Part shown: piece after piece, positions 40,201-50,405 of the stretch | Layout of the letters: each line of letters starts with the position of its first letter | Position numbering within the stretch: position 1 is the first letter of the stretch | Source: Mytilus edulis | Lineage: Eukaryota; Mollusca; Bivalvia; Mytilida; Mytilidae | Length of the DNA: 64,000 nucleotides | Direction: 5' to 3' | Assembly (NCBI RefSeq): GCF_963676685.1 | Contig: NC_092353.1 | Coordinates: forward strand, 12,115,734 to 12,179,733 | The notes under the pieces: generated by a model | Databases searched by the model: none | What the model saw: only the letters and a program-made list of their open reading frames with translations | What the model was told of the DNA's origin: nothing | Position numbers and translations under genes: made by a program

Positions 40201-43200
40201 GTGCAAAGAAAAAAAATGCCCATAAAACTTTGCTCTTGTTTATTTCATGAGCAGGAGATTATATAATATAGTCGAATATGAACCTATCAAAGTATCATAC
40301 TTTACATGTAAACCAACCAAAAACTGACACAAAACTCATTTTTGTAGAGTTATCTCCCTTTCCAATGTTAATTTCCATATGAAATTAAAAATACAGGTTT
40401 TGAGTTTTCCTCAATTTAGATTTTATGGGACACTTTTTTCAGTACATATATATAGGGTTTATTATTAGCTATTAGATTAAAACTAAAACATTTTCTGTTG
40501 CATTTAGTTTGAGGTTCAATCTTTGTTTGACTGGACTATAGAGGTAAACATAATTCATTTCATCTGTTTCTGTGTACAAAAGGATATTTATGCTTGTTTT
40601 TGAGCTTATCTTGACATCTAGCTAGGTCGAGTCTGGTACCCTCACTCAACTGGGACCATCCCTCTTGATGGTAGCTCTTCACAGCCTCTGATAAATAATT
40701 CTCAGCTTTCTCTGGATGACCCATTCGCCTATGAATTAAAACAATATGGCATTCATATTTATTCTAAAAAAAATATTATCAATAATTAACATACTGACAG
40801 ATTTCATTTCAGAATTTGAAATGTGTCTGAATTCAATTTAAAAGAAAACATAATGTTACACTACATTAATTTTGTATTCTTTAATTTTAATAAAAATTTC
40901 CTTACACTTTTTTAAAAAGTTTTAGCAATAGCTTTCCTTACAAAAATTGTGTATTGCATATTCTTGCCAGCTTCTAGGTCAATACTGTTGTAATTCATGT
41001 ATACAGAAACTTTACAGGCTTTTCATGGTTATAAAAGAATGAAAGGGGGTGTCTTGCAAGTGAGAAGAGAGATGTAACATTTTCTAAGTATTAAGGCTCT
41101 AGTGGCAATTTACTAGACATCTAACAGTATTTCTGCAATACTTATATTCTGTCTTTCCATGTATAAGATTCATCTCCAAATAAATGGTTATGTATTAACA
41201 GATATTTAACTTATGACTGGTTATTTTCAACAACAAGATTATGTGTGAAATTACAGAGCATTCACAGAAATATTAAAAGAAATTGTTAATATCACCAGAA
41301 AGGCATATCAAATTCCTGTTAGAACTTACATATAAAATAAAGCTAAATCTTTGGTTATAAGACGAGCACATCTGTATCTGCCGATATGTTTAAATGTTCC
41401 CATTGCCTGCTCTAACAGCTCCTGTAATAAGTACAACAAATATTTGAATATTCTTTTTCAAAATATCCTAAAGCCACATTATTTGTAAATAAGATGAGAG
41501 CCCTTTTTTTTATCTCAAAGTTATGATTCTGCTACAATTTCTTTGCAATAAAAGGTGAAATTACTTGAATGAAAACTTTCAACCATTTTCCAACTTTTAG
41601 AAGGTTAGACACAATATCAAAAAGACTATTATGAAAATAAGAAAAAGAAATTTTCTAATAAGATCATTTTATCTTTTAACTAGACAGACAATGTACAAAT
41701 ATATACACTTGTAATATTTTCTTCAGAAAAATATTATGAAACATATCGTTATATTTTCTGTATGTTCATTAAAGAGAAAGCTATATCAGACTATCACTCC
41801 AAGTCTATACTAAATAATTCATATGCACTAAGACAAATAATCTAAGTGCTGAAAATTCTACACACTTGTTGTAAAGCTATTGGAAATATTACCAAATAAA
41901 TTTTCTGGAATGAGTCCTTTGATGAAAGAGCCTCTCTCAGTTTATCTCTAGGTCTTGGCTGGTTGTTTACATTAACTAGATAAAAACAAACAAAACATAA
42001 GAATGAAATTTTTTAAGTGTAGATGAATTTTCTTTATTCAATATACATTAAAATGCACGGTTTATGAATTGCTGACTTAAAGCATTTAAAAATTCCATTT
42101 CACTCCTGTACTGCCATTTTCATGTCATATAACCGATTTTTTTGTTTAAATGGATGTCAGTACACCTTGTTAATGTAGATGGGAGCAATTAATTCAACAA
42201 ATTATAGAATGCATTTAATATTAGGATTCTTTTTTTCAGTATCTTTCCATATTATTTTTCTTACATTCAAATTAACATCTAAATAAATCTTAATAAAATA
42301 TACCTGCATCATTTTCTTCTGCTATTCCCATACCAGAGGTTAAGTCTAACACCATTGTCAACTGTTCTGACCTAGGCTGTACATCATCTTCAGGCATCAA
42401 ACCACATAGTTCTCCTAAACTGTACAGCTATCAATATAAAATAATTAAGTATGGTTTAGTGAACTAAAATGTTGGTCTTTTCTTTCTCTAATTTTCATGC
42501 TATTTTCACATTTCCTGACCGGTGTGAGAAAAATATTTCTAATCTCTAGTGAAAAATTTATTCTCAGCAAATGATTGGTCGAAATTTTATTGTGACGTTA
42601 AATTTTCTTTGTTTCTTCTGATTTTTCCTATTGTGACGTCATGAAAAAAGGCGACCATGCCTGATGACGTCACATTAAAAGTACACAACTTTCTTCAAAT
42701 CTTTGAAAAAGAAGGATAAAAATCATTAGAGAAACAGATTCCACCAATATAACTAGTGTATTATGATATTTCTCCACTCTCGACAGTTAAATTTTAACTA
42801 TTTAAAATGCTTGGCAAAGCCTCGCGCTTTAAATATTAAATTTTAACTGTCTCGAGTGGACAAATATCGTAACACACTTGTTGCAGTTGTGGAATCTATA
42901 TTTCTGTCTAATCTGTGGCAGATATGGCTGTATGATGAGAACAGGATTTAGTTTTAAATCCGACTTTTAATTCAATATTCAAAGTATGGCTCTATGCAAA
43001 TAAATCTCTTACCTTTTCCCTAACAATATCAAAAAATAAAACTATGTATAGAGATATGAAATATATTTATGTATGACAGGCGTATGAAATTTTCGAGTAC
43101 AGGTAGCAGGCTAATTGTAATAAAAATAGAGTAAAAAGTTCCGTTAGTATTTAAAGTCGTGCGTGCATGAGAAAAGTTGTCTACAAGGGTGGAGACCATC

Positions 43201-46200
43201 TTTGCACATTTGTGTATAGGAATATTAATCTTTAGTATAACAGTTTATGACAAAGTTTGCCACCGTTTTCAGGTTGCTTGTTAACAGTTCTTTAAGTGCT
43301 TCTTCTGGGGAGTCAAAGTTAACAGAGGTGAGTTCTTGTCTGAGTTTGTTTCTTTTAGCAGAGTAACAGTCATACAAAAGCAAAAAGTGGTTTTCATCTT
43401 CAGTCATATTCGAGTTGCATAATTTACAGAATCTCCGGTTGGCTGGAATATTTCGATATCAACCTCGTTCGATTTCTAAAGGTAGTGTATCGCATCGGAT
43501 TCTTGCTATAACCAATCACTGTTTTCTGGACAAGGGATAAGGTTTGGATCCATTAAAACTTTTAATCCCGCTGCAAATGTTTGCACCTGTCCTAATTCAG
43601 GAATCTGATGTACAGTAGTTGTCGTTTGTTTATGTAATATATACGTGTTTCTCGTTTCTCGTTTTGTTTATATAGATTAGACTGTTGGTTTTCCCGTTTG
43701 AATGGTTTTACACTAGTAATTTTGGGGCCCTTTATAGCTTGTTGTTCGGTTTGAGCCAAGGCTCCGTGTTGAAGGCCGTACTTTAACCTATAATGGTTTA
43801 CTTTTTAAATTGTTATTTGTATGGAGAGTTGTCTCATTAGCACTCACACCACATCTTCCTATATCTAAGAACTTTTTAACATATAGTTCAATACAAAATT
43901 CGGTCTCAAGTAACTTGTAGTTCTTAGCTCTGTTTATAGGAACACTTACCTTTTTCCTAGCATGATCCCAAAGTGTAGCTCTGTATAAATAGAACAGCTC
44001 AGGATTGTACAAATCCTCATATTTCTCACAGGTCTGGAGAACTTCTAATGCACTCACAAATGACCAGCAATCTAATGCTCCAGGAATGACACTTATCTAA
44101 AAAAATTCATAAAAATTAAGATTGTTTTATTCTAATATAACGTTGTGTATTATTTATCTGCATTATGCAAATTACATATTTTTGTTAGGTATGTGTTCCT
44201 TTAATCATACAAATATAAAACAATTTATCAAGCTAGATTTGATATATTATATCTTAATTCAACAGACTTCACAGAATATTTCTAAACGTACACAAATAGT
44301 TATATATGTTTTTGTTTGCATATAAACAAAAAATAGGAATAATGTCAGAAATTATTGACCTAAGTTGTATTAGACTTAGAAATTGGGGATGATTGTTTAG
44401 CGATCCTTTCAACAGTTTCCTGCTGAATACAACTTGGAAAAGAAAATTGTGAAAGCTAAGTAACAGGCAATGGGAAAAGATTATAATTCATACCTTAAGT
44501 TTTATGACTTCCAGAACAGTGTTATACAGGAACTCCATGGCTCTTCTGGACACCTCTGATGGCTTCCCTAATAAGAACAACAATGCACACTGTCTAGAGA
44601 ATAAATAATTCCTAAACTCTATCAGACTAGCCTTATTGTCTTTTATTTGGTCTCGCCTGTCACGGTTGATAGCTTTCTGTAGTGAGATACCAGCCCATGA
44701 TTTACACTCCAAGAAGTTATTTGTCAGCCAGGGTACAGCAGCTGCAAAATTAAACAACTTTAATAAAAATATGTTTAAGGTATGTCTTAATTGTAGTTTG
44801 ATTGTTTCATTAGTTTCCCTTTTTCAATCATTTGTAATTTTCCTTTATCATATATATGACAATCGACTTAGCATAGAATTTGCTTTCCTAGGTCTGAGAA
44901 GTTACCCTAAATTTGACATTCAAAATGTTATATAAGTATAACACATTTTCTAAACACTGGAAAAGTTTTGTAGATACCTTTTTCACGTTAAGCCTTTTCT
45001 AGCCAAGTTTTTTTTGTCAATATACAAAATATATGGCACTTTTCCATACAATTATGAAATTGATAATAAAGAACATTATTTTAAAAAAATAAAAATTACT
45101 ACATAGTTTATCGAAGACAAAGAAGTGTTTTTACTAATCAAATAGTTGCTGAGATGGAAAAAAATATATTGATAATGATGTCTAAAAATATTAAGCCTAT
45201 TGATCAAAGTAGACTAAAACTATTATCCAGGACAATTGTCAAAAGTCCTTTAAATAATTGGAGCAATCATGGTTGTTGATTTGTTTGGTTGAATTAAATA
45301 CTTTTGTTCAAGGCAAATTAGTCCTATTATCTTGAAATTCTGAAAGGGACATAACTCATGAAAAAAAGTTGTCAAAGTTGAACTGAAAGCAATACTTAAC
45401 TTGAATTCAAGATATAGTCTAAACTACTCAACTTTAGTAACTATAATTAAACCAGAAGTTTAACATGAAGATGGAAGTTGAAGCTCGTTATAAAACCAGG
45501 TTTAACCCACCAATATCTTTAAAAATACGTTCCCTTAAGCTTTGTTTTTCCTGTCTTTTAATAATATATTCAATTTGCCAATTTATTCTTACTGCCTGAT
45601 ACTTTAGTAATGACAAACTGGCTAAATAAGGCATCTAACTCATCATACTGTATCATAGCATCATCATATAGACCTAGCATCTCAAACATGAAGGCAAGCT
45701 CCTCCTAAAAATACATTATAATATACATCAAATAAACATGAAAAAAGAATGTAAATTTTGCAAAAACATCAGTATTTAAATAGAAATATGACAGCCAGGT
45801 CCTCCTTGGAATTGATTTAACTATTTTCTAGATCTAATAAACATCTGAAACATGAAGTGCTCCTCCAAAAAGTAGAAAAAAACACCTATGGAAAGAATGA
45901 ATGATACACTTGTCTTGTGAGTATTGAAATGTTTTTAGAATAAAATGAAAATTTTATTGCCAGAATAGCTAAGGAATCTTTAAGAGGCATCTTATCAGAA
46001 GTTAAATAAAATTTCTTTTTAGCTAAACATGCATGAGGACATCATATAGCATATACTACTGCATCAAACTTTACATGTACTTTTAAAAGTCTTATTACTT
46101 TGATGACAAACCAGAAAACTACTCTTACTTTACACGAAAAAAATTAAAATAGAAAAATTCCAAACAGCACACACTATAAATTTTAAGTTGTCCCAGATAC

Positions 46201-49200
46201 CTGTATTAGAAAGAACTGTATGAATCCCCATCCAGGTTCATTCCTCCTCTCCCTCATCAGTCTCATGTTCTCCTCATATTTAGATAGATGTCTATTATAA
46301 GCCTGAAGTAATAGGTTTCTCAGCCTCTGTAACAAAGCTGTCCAACTCTCCTGGCCTTTTTGTTCCTGTTTCAATGGATCTGTGATAGCAATACATCTGT
46401 AAATATTGTCAAATGAGAACATTAAATTGCTCATTCAAAATTTCCAATAGGAAGCCTCCATGGAGGAAATCTGGGTTGATCCCCCACAAATAGTGACAGT
46501 TGGTAGGTATGGAGTTATACATATTTAACAGTTTTGAATCAACATTTGCTTGTAAAACTGCACTGGTGAAATAATTGATAAATTAGGTCTCAAACTTTAT
46601 CAAGACCTATCTAAGATTTCATAATAAAACCTTAAATCTTATAGTATGAATACCAAACTCAAGCTGATACATTAGTGTAAATATTGTACATAACCAGGCC
46701 TCTACAATAACTTTTTTTTCAACTTGTCCCGTAGGACAAGTACATACCAAAATTTACTTGTCCGAATGAAATTGTTACTTGTCCGAATGAAATTGTTACT
46801 TGTCCAAAAAAATTCTATTAAAAATAACCTTTTTACATTTTAAGTTGATTAAAGGAGCAAAACGAATTTAAACAATATAACAGAATTTGATGTATTTCTT
46901 TTGAAATACTTTTCAAAAATATGAGTCAAGTACAACTGCGAAACTAGTCATGTCACAGGAATTAGGTTCTAGTTTTCATCAATGCTAGTCTCATCAGACT
47001 CTAAACATGAGGCATCATCTGATAGGCCTGTACACTCATTGGATTTGTATTCTGTTTTGTTTTTTAAGTTGAAAAAAGTTTATTCAAATGCAATCAATAA
47101 AAAGAAGAAGATAAGCCATCATAAGGTCTGATTACCAATGAGACAACTCTTTGCAAGAGACAGAATGACACAGAAATTAACAACTATAGGTCACCATATT
47201 GCAAGTATTGTTTTCTTCTACTTATGATCAAATATGATTTTGTGAATTTTAAGGTAAATAAAAAAAAATATTTTTGTGAAAAAATTACGGTATGGTATTT
47301 ATTATAAGGAACAGAATAAGGTAGCAAAATGAGGTACTGATTTGTCTTGGTCCCGAAATGTCTCCTGCCTTGTCAAACTGTCTATCAATCATGTCTACTA
47401 AATATGTCTCCTACGGTGCCAAACTGTCTATTAAACTTGGAGCTGAATCTTTTGAGGTGTCGAACTGTCCTACAAAGCGCATCATTGATTCGGATCAGTA
47501 AGACTGGTTTCCGAGAATAGTATACCTTTTACCTGTTAAAAAGTACCTGACAAAGAACCAGTTAAAAATTATCGATTGCAAGTAAACATGTTAAAGGAAA
47601 AGGTTTTGTATTTGAATAAACAGAATACAGAAACATGTCAAATTAATATTTGTTTTCTTGTTTTTGTTTATAATAAATAACTTTGTTCATTAAAGTTGGT
47701 TTAAATTTATTTTCTGCAGAATAATTGTACTTGTCCCGACGGACAAGCTTGATACAGCTTTTACTTGTCCGACCTTTTTTCCCTCTGGTACCGGACAATC
47801 GGACAAGCGTTATTGTCGAGGCCTGATAACATTCAAAATAGAAACAAATCAGTCTCAATGATATGCAAACTAAGAAACTGGGTCCTAATAACTACAGTGT
47901 TTATTTCTTGTACTCATTTGTACCTTAAAAAAATACTAAATAGATATACAATATTTAGTTGATGTTGTCATGCACTTATTGTTGCATGTTTGCAAAATCT
48001 TTTTGTAACACCTTTGATTGCTATTTCAGAAAAGTAAAACAGAGGTGGTGCATTTATTCAAGATGTATAATCCCTTGACAAGTCCAAAAACAAAGGAACT
48101 TAACTGCTGCTCTTCATCTTAAAGCTAGAACACAGCATAAAGGAACTGCACTTTAAATAATGCTTTTCATCTTAAAGCATGGACAGAGCATAAAAGAACA
48201 AAGTGCTAATTGTTATCATAAAGTTAAATTCAGTTACACTACATGTACCTATCTGGTTGTTTACCACAGAAATCATTTTTGACCTTGTCTATCACAGATG
48301 ACCTTGGAAGTAGTTTAGTTTTAGCTTTAGAATCATCGTTAGTGACAACCACAATCAGCCAATCAGGAATGTTATTGTTTTTCAGAGCAGTATGCCATTC
48401 TGTTAGTTCTTCTTTGGCTGTCTGTTTGTATGTTTCTAAATCCTAACAAAGTATAAAAAAACAAATTACAGAACTAACCAACATTGTAAAAAACAAATTA
48501 CAGAACTAACCAACATTGTAAAAAACAAATTACAGAACTAACCAACATTGTAAAAAACAAATTACAGAACTAACCAACATTGTAAAAAACAAATTACAGA
48601 ACTAACCAACATTGTAAAACACCTCAGTAAAAGATAGCCAACAATTATTTCTATTTAACAATGGCACATTTACTACTCATTTCAACCTATTAATTAAGCA
48701 GGAGCAAATAATCAATTTTTTATAAGTATACAATTCATAGAAAATTCATCATTATCAATTCAAGTTGAAAGAAATTTTGAAGGAAAAGCTGCTGTACTCT
48801 GCTGATACTATTAGCAGAGAAAGAATACATTTGGAATAGTAACATTCTGAGAATTTTTGTTTAATAAACAAATGCTATTAAACTGTACAGACAATGACAG
48901 AGTTATACTGAAACAGATAGTATCAAATTAAATCAACAGTAAAAGTTTTTTAAAGAAAATGTGGTAAATATTAAAACGTACAGCATCTACCCAGAAGACA
49001 TGGAAATACGGCCTGCTGACTAATGTTTTGTCTGTTTCTTTGGGAAGTATATCTTCATCATAGGGTACAAAACTGGCTTCTATGTGTACTGTCTTTGGTG
49101 GTCTACCATATGATCTATCAAAAATACAAATGTTTTATAAAACATATTTCATTATCAACATTATCTTAACAAGGATATTATAATATGTATATATCAAATA

Positions 49201-49796
49201 GGATATGAAATGAATAGCTGGTTCGTATTTAAATATGTCAAGTGTTTCAGTGTTTTCTAAAAGGACTTTTTAAAGTTACTTTCAGCATCATGGCGATGTA
49301 ATGCTTATCCTGAAATGATGTCCCTATAGATAGTGTAATGGATGTGATGCTTTAATTTCTACAAACAAGATGGCACTTCATAATGTTCTGTTCACCAGAA
49401 TACTTTACGTTAAGTTTATATGGAGAACACTGTATTTGGTTAACAATTCTATAACTAAACAAAGATACTGGCATTTTTTGTCATAAATTTATGCATTAGA
49501 CATGTTAGAGATTCCAAACTACCAGCCTCTAGTGTCTTGGCTAACATGGTTAATACTGCTGCTGCCTGCTGGCACACCTAAGTATTGTGGAGGAGACATG
49601 TATCATCTGTCTCTGGGCTGTTTCTGGTCACTGATATGATTTAAACGATACTTGAACATTGTAACTGTTAATTTCTAGTTAAATTCATTAACTTCAATGT
49701 ATGTAATATATTACCTTCTCCATTCTGTAGTCTCCTTTGGCAATGTTTGTACTAGAGTCGGATGTAATGATGAGAATATTGTCTGGTCACCATGAC
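31035..49796 (-). CDS. TRAPPC10: TRAPPC10, trafficking protein particle complex subunit 10 (21 coding exons; first coding exon not found)
   Basis: Twenty-one exons, listed separately, join without a frame error into 3398 bp, 1131 codons plus stop; human TRAPPC10 is about 1259 aa. They match the human protein end to end from memory: HGDQTIFSSLHPTLVQTLP (human AGDQNLFTSVYPTLSQQLP), RSYGRPPKTVHIEASFVP, DWLIVVV ... LLPRSSVIDKVKNDFC, FRNYLFSRQCALLFLLGKP, HVTLEPG-like ILKPGENVIVL, RKYLQIAL, SFWAVSGKSAG and AGHLPLPRVTL. Known of the family: a large alpha-solenoid and Ig-like subunit specific to TRAPP II, which activates Rab11/Ypt31 (and Rab1) at the late Golgi. The mussel form is shorter between exons 16 and 17, where human has a longer linker. 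The 18.8-kb span contains many transposon insertions, none in exons. Exon 1, with the initiator Met, lies upstream of 49796. Confidence 0.97.
31641..31754 (-). CDS. TRAPPC10: TRAPPC10 coding exon 21
   Basis: 114 bp, acceptor TTTTGTAG|GTTTAC, donor ACACAG|GTTGGT. AITAGHLPLPRVTLCQY (human LFAGYLPLPDVRLFKY). Confidence 0.95.
31960..32235 (-). mobile_element. Degenerate tRNA-derived SINE in TRAPPC10 intron 20
   Basis: Minus strand: A-box-like TGATAGCTTGATTGCC and B-box-like GTGTTCTATTC at tRNA spacing (32165-32230). The body runs to the CCGCATGTTGGTCTAGTCCA end near 31985. Promoter boxes have decayed. Confidence 0.5.
32368..32545 (-). CDS. TRAPPC10: TRAPPC10 coding exon 20
   Basis: 178 bp, acceptor TATATCAG|ACTCAG, donor GTGCAG|GTATAC. 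TQYHVRVTVTP ... VLYRVDDDSFWAVSGKSAG. Confidence 0.97.
32821..32979 (-). CDS. TRAPPC10: TRAPPC10 coding exon 19
   Basis: 159 bp, acceptor TGTTTTAG|AATGTG, donor TTTAGG|GTAAGA. VSYLWELKCNTES (human VFFVWELKWTEE). Confidence 0.95.
33389..33512 (-). CDS. TRAPPC10: TRAPPC10 coding exon 18
   Basis: 124 bp, acceptor TTTTCAG|GAAATA, donor AAATGG|GTGAAT. (R)KYLQIALEGHSDSSFTLQD, as human RKYVQVCVQNLSELDFQLSD. Confidence 0.95.
33663..33821. mobile_element. GGCGGATCC-type MITE, about 159 bp
   Basis: Inverted ends GGGGCGGATGCAGGAATTTT and CCCCCCTGGATCCGCCACTG, with G-rich runs inside. Same family as 53384-53536. Predicted frames on both strands are by-products. Confidence 0.8.
33850..34640. repeat. About 148-bp tandem satellite, 4-5 diverged copies, in TRAPPC10 intron 17
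   Basis: The phrase TGAACCATGAAAATGAGGTC-AAGGTCA recurs near 34078, 34224, 34373 and 34521. Between copies lie CCATACACCGAATATA-like and CTGCTTATAGTAT-like blocks. The copies carry AGGTCAAGGTCA (direct half-sites). Confidence 0.85.
34768..36400. mobile_element. Candidate 1.6-kb inverted-repeat DNA element in TRAPPC10 intron 17
   Basis: Left end AATTAATTGATAGATTTTCATCC and right end GGATGAAAATCTACTAATTAATT are inverted copies. The C-rich sequence next to each (CCCGCCCACC; CCCACCCGCCCC) is in the same orientation. No transposase frame. Target duplication unclear in the AT-rich flanks. Confidence 0.55.
36672..36772 (-). CDS. TRAPPC10: TRAPPC10 coding exon 17
   Basis: 101 bp, acceptor TTTGTAG|ATAAAA, donor AAAAG|GTAATA. 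FPQPLLTGVTFVSPLLASHK. The following intron is over 3 kb and carries an inverted-repeat element and a satellite array. Confidence 0.92.
37232..37461 (-). CDS. TRAPPC10: TRAPPC10 coding exon 16
   Basis: 230 bp, acceptor after a long T tract, TTTTCAG|ATAAAT, donor TTTATG|GTATGT. DKLIMGIENEVELSIENSN; corresponds to the human GIPQRVKFTV region. Confidence 0.94.
37677..37818 (-). CDS. TRAPPC10: TRAPPC10 coding exon 15
   Basis: 142 bp, acceptor TTTGCAG|ATTGAA, donor TAGAG|GTACAG. Begins IEKVGVFRTNQFWVKIGNL. Confidence 0.93.
38065..38555 (-). CDS. TRAPPC10: TRAPPC10 coding exon 14
   Basis: 491 bp, the largest exon; acceptor ATTATAG|AAACTA, donor AAGAAG|GTAAAC. Ig-like region with KPEVYINHVVEVELKIKNKG, a low-complexity Ser/Thr-rich middle and ISGQDIILKPGENVIVLSKK. 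Confidence 0.96.
39050..39143 (-). CDS. TRAPPC10: TRAPPC10 coding exon 13
   Basis: 94 bp, acceptor TTTTACAG|ACAGCA, donor AGTACAG|GTATAA. TALYIASSSTLPEADRRKYL. Confidence 0.93.
39712..40443. mobile_element. Foldback-type element, about 730 bp, in TRAPPC10 intron 12
   Basis: Left arm ACAGAAAAAAGTCC ... TTGAGGAAAACTTAAAAAT ... GGGAGATAACTCTGC. The right arm read backwards is ACTGAAAAAAGTGTCCC ... TTGAGGAAAACTCAAAA ... GGGAGATAACTCTAC. Arms of at least 100 bp, diverged. Confidence 0.7.
40578..40728 (-). CDS. TRAPPC10: TRAPPC10 coding exon 12
   Basis: 151 bp, acceptor TTCATAG|GCGAAT, donor CCTTTT|GTACAC. RMGHPEKAENYLSEAVKSY-HQEGW. The donor is weak, but it is the only GT before an in-frame TGA that keeps phase. 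Confidence 0.88.
41330..41421 (-). CDS. TRAPPC10: TRAPPC10 coding exon 11
   Basis: 92 bp, acceptor ATTACAG|GAGCTG, donor TTATAT|GTAAGT. FKHIGRYRCARLITKDLALF. Confidence 0.94.
41893..41975 (-). CDS. TRAPPC10: TRAPPC10 coding exon 10
   Basis: 83 bp, acceptor TTATCTAG|TTAATG, donor TATTTG|GTAATA. RDKLREALSSKDSFQKIYL (human YKKLKEALSSVEAFEKHYL). Too short to stand out as a frame; found by homology and phase. Confidence 0.94.
42304..42427 (-). CDS. TRAPPC10: TRAPPC10 coding exon 9
   Basis: 124 bp, acceptor ATTGATAG|CTGTAC, donor GATGCAG|GTATAT. LYSLGELCGLMPEDD. Confidence 0.95.
42522..42905. repeat. Palindromic block with two perfect CRE sites in TRAPPC10 intron 8
   Basis: TGACGTCA at 42634-42641 and 42665-42672, symmetric about a short spacer. 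Then a hairpin: GACAGTTAAATTTTAACTAT (from about 42784) against AAATTTTAACTGTCTCGAG (to 42859), with outer arms TGTATTATGATATTTCTCCACTC and GAGTGGACAAATATCGTAACACA. Confidence 0.75.
43225..43500 (-). pseudogene. C-terminal fragment of a non-LTR (LINE-type) retrotransposon ORF
   Basis: Minus-strand translation RNIPANRRFCKLCNSN-MTEDENHFLL-LYDCY is the CxxC ... HF-L C-terminal motif seen in many LINE polyproteins, ending at the stop at 43225. A stop lies just upstream (TGA near 43460). Only the last ~75 residues remain; intronic to TRAPPC10. Confidence 0.65.
43540..43860 (+). repeat. Dispersed repeat R3, near full length
   Basis: CACCTGTCCTAATTCAGGAATC, AGATTAGACTGTTGGTTTTCC, GGGGCCCTTTATAGCTTG, TTGAAGGCCGTACTTTAACC, and GTTGTCTCATTAGCACTCAC then ACCACATCTTCC. 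Confidence 0.8.
43950..44096 (-). CDS. TRAPPC10: TRAPPC10 coding exon 8
   Basis: 147 bp, acceptor TTTTAG|ATAAGT, donor AAAAAG|GTAAGT. ISVIPGALDCWSFVSALEVL (human VSVPPGALDCWVFLSCLEVL). Confidence 0.97.
44494..44741 (-). CDS. TRAPPC10: TRAPPC10 coding exon 7
   Basis: 248 bp, acceptor TTTTGCAG|CTGCTG, donor CTTAAG|GTATGA. AVPWLTNNF and the strongly conserved FRNYLFSRQCALLFLLGKP. Confidence 0.97.
45593..45704 (-). CDS. TRAPPC10: TRAPPC10 coding exon 6
   Basis: 112 bp, acceptor TTTTTAG|GAGGAG, donor CAGGCA|GTAAGA. EELAFMFEMLGLYDDAMIQY-DELDALFSQF. An earlier GT (after ACTAAA) was rejected because it breaks the phase. Confidence 0.95.
46201..46396 (-). CDS. TRAPPC10: TRAPPC10 coding exon 5
   Basis: 196 bp, acceptor TTTACAG|ATGTAT, donor ATACAG|GTATCT. 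CIAITDPLKQEQKGQESW ... RRNEPGWGFIQFFLIQ, as in human EPGWSFCEYFMVQ. Confidence 0.96.
46695..47825. mobile_element. Non-autonomous DNA transposon, 1131 bp, in TRAPPC10 intron 4
   Basis: Inverted ends CAGGCCTCTACAATAAC and GTTATTGTCGAGGCCTG, flanked by direct ATAAC (46690-46694 and 47826-47830). Just inside each end are several ACTTGTCCG / CGGACAAG motifs in both orientations, likely transposase-binding sub-terminal repeats. No transposase frame. Superfamily not determined. Confidence 0.9.
48249..48442 (-). CDS. TRAPPC10: TRAPPC10 coding exon 4
   Basis: 194 bp, acceptor TTTGTTAG|GATTTA, donor CAGATAG|GTACAT. IPDWLIVVVTND and LLPRSSVIDKVKNDFCGKQ. A 32-bp minisatellite lies directly upstream of its acceptor. 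Confidence 0.96.
48455..48620 (+). repeat. 32-bp minisatellite, about five copies, in TRAPPC10 intron 3
   Basis: Unit AAAAACAAATTACAGAACTA-ACCAACATTGTA repeated without change. It starts 13 bases before the acceptor of exon 4, so it covers its branch-point region. Confidence 0.96.
48982..49114 (-). CDS. TRAPPC10: TRAPPC10 coding exon 3
   Basis: 133 bp, acceptor TTGATAG|ATCATA, donor GATGCT|GTACGT. SYGRPPKTVHIEASF ... YFHVFWVDA. Confidence 0.95.
49715..49796 (-). CDS. TRAPPC10: TRAPPC10 coding exon 2
   Basis: 82 bp, acceptor TTTTCCAG|GTCATG, donor GAGAAG|GTAATA. Enters in phase 1, so the missing exon ends one base into a codon (by homology probably Cys, T|GT). Confidence 0.93.
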
Positions 49797-50138
49797 CTGG
49801 AAAAAAAATCTGTTGGTCATAAATGTTGGTACATGTACATGTATTGCATTGTAAGTAATTGTTTTAAATGCCAACATCCTGATATGCTATACCTTATGTA
49901 GGATTGAGTTTTCTTCCTTGATAAAGGTCCCATGATGAAATATTTTTTACGCATGATACATGTATACATGGATATAGGTGTCCACATCTTTGACTACTTT
50001 ATTAATTCCTTTTTTTGTTTTATTTTGAGCAAGTTTCTGATTTGGCTGACATCAGAATCCTAAAAGAAATTAAGCTTTACATCCCAATACATGTAAAGAT
50101 ATTCATGATAATTGGAGATATTTCACAAATTTGACCTA

Positions 50139-50405
50139 CCAAATAAGACTCTTTACTGGATTTGTAATAATGTAAGTAACATGATGGGTGCCACATGTGG
50201 AGCAGGATCTGCTTACCCTTCCGGAGCACCTGAGATCAACCAAGGGTTTTGGCAGGGTTCATGTTACTTAGTCTTTAGTTTTCTATGTTGTGTCTTGTGT
50301 ACTAACATTTGTCGTTTTTTGGGTTTTTTTTTTAGCCATGGCGTTGTCAGTTTATCTAATTTTCAATCTACATGTACGAGTTTGACTGTCCCTCTGGTCT
50401 CAATA
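50139..50405 (+). repeat. Family B retroelement tail
   Basis: GATGGGTGCCACATGTGGAG, CTTCCGGAGCACCTGAGATC, TTTAGCCATGGCGTTGTCAG and GACTGTCCCTCTGG, in family order; 5' truncated with no RT. Confidence 0.8.

Noticed and set aside
45601-45604. Donor AAA|GTATCA for TRAPPC10 exon 6
   Set aside because: It leaves exon 7 out of frame; the GTAAGA ten bases further restores the phase and the homology.
48455-48620. CRISPR-like array
   Set aside because: Units are head-to-tail identical with no unique spacers, and the DNA is animal; it is a minisatellite.
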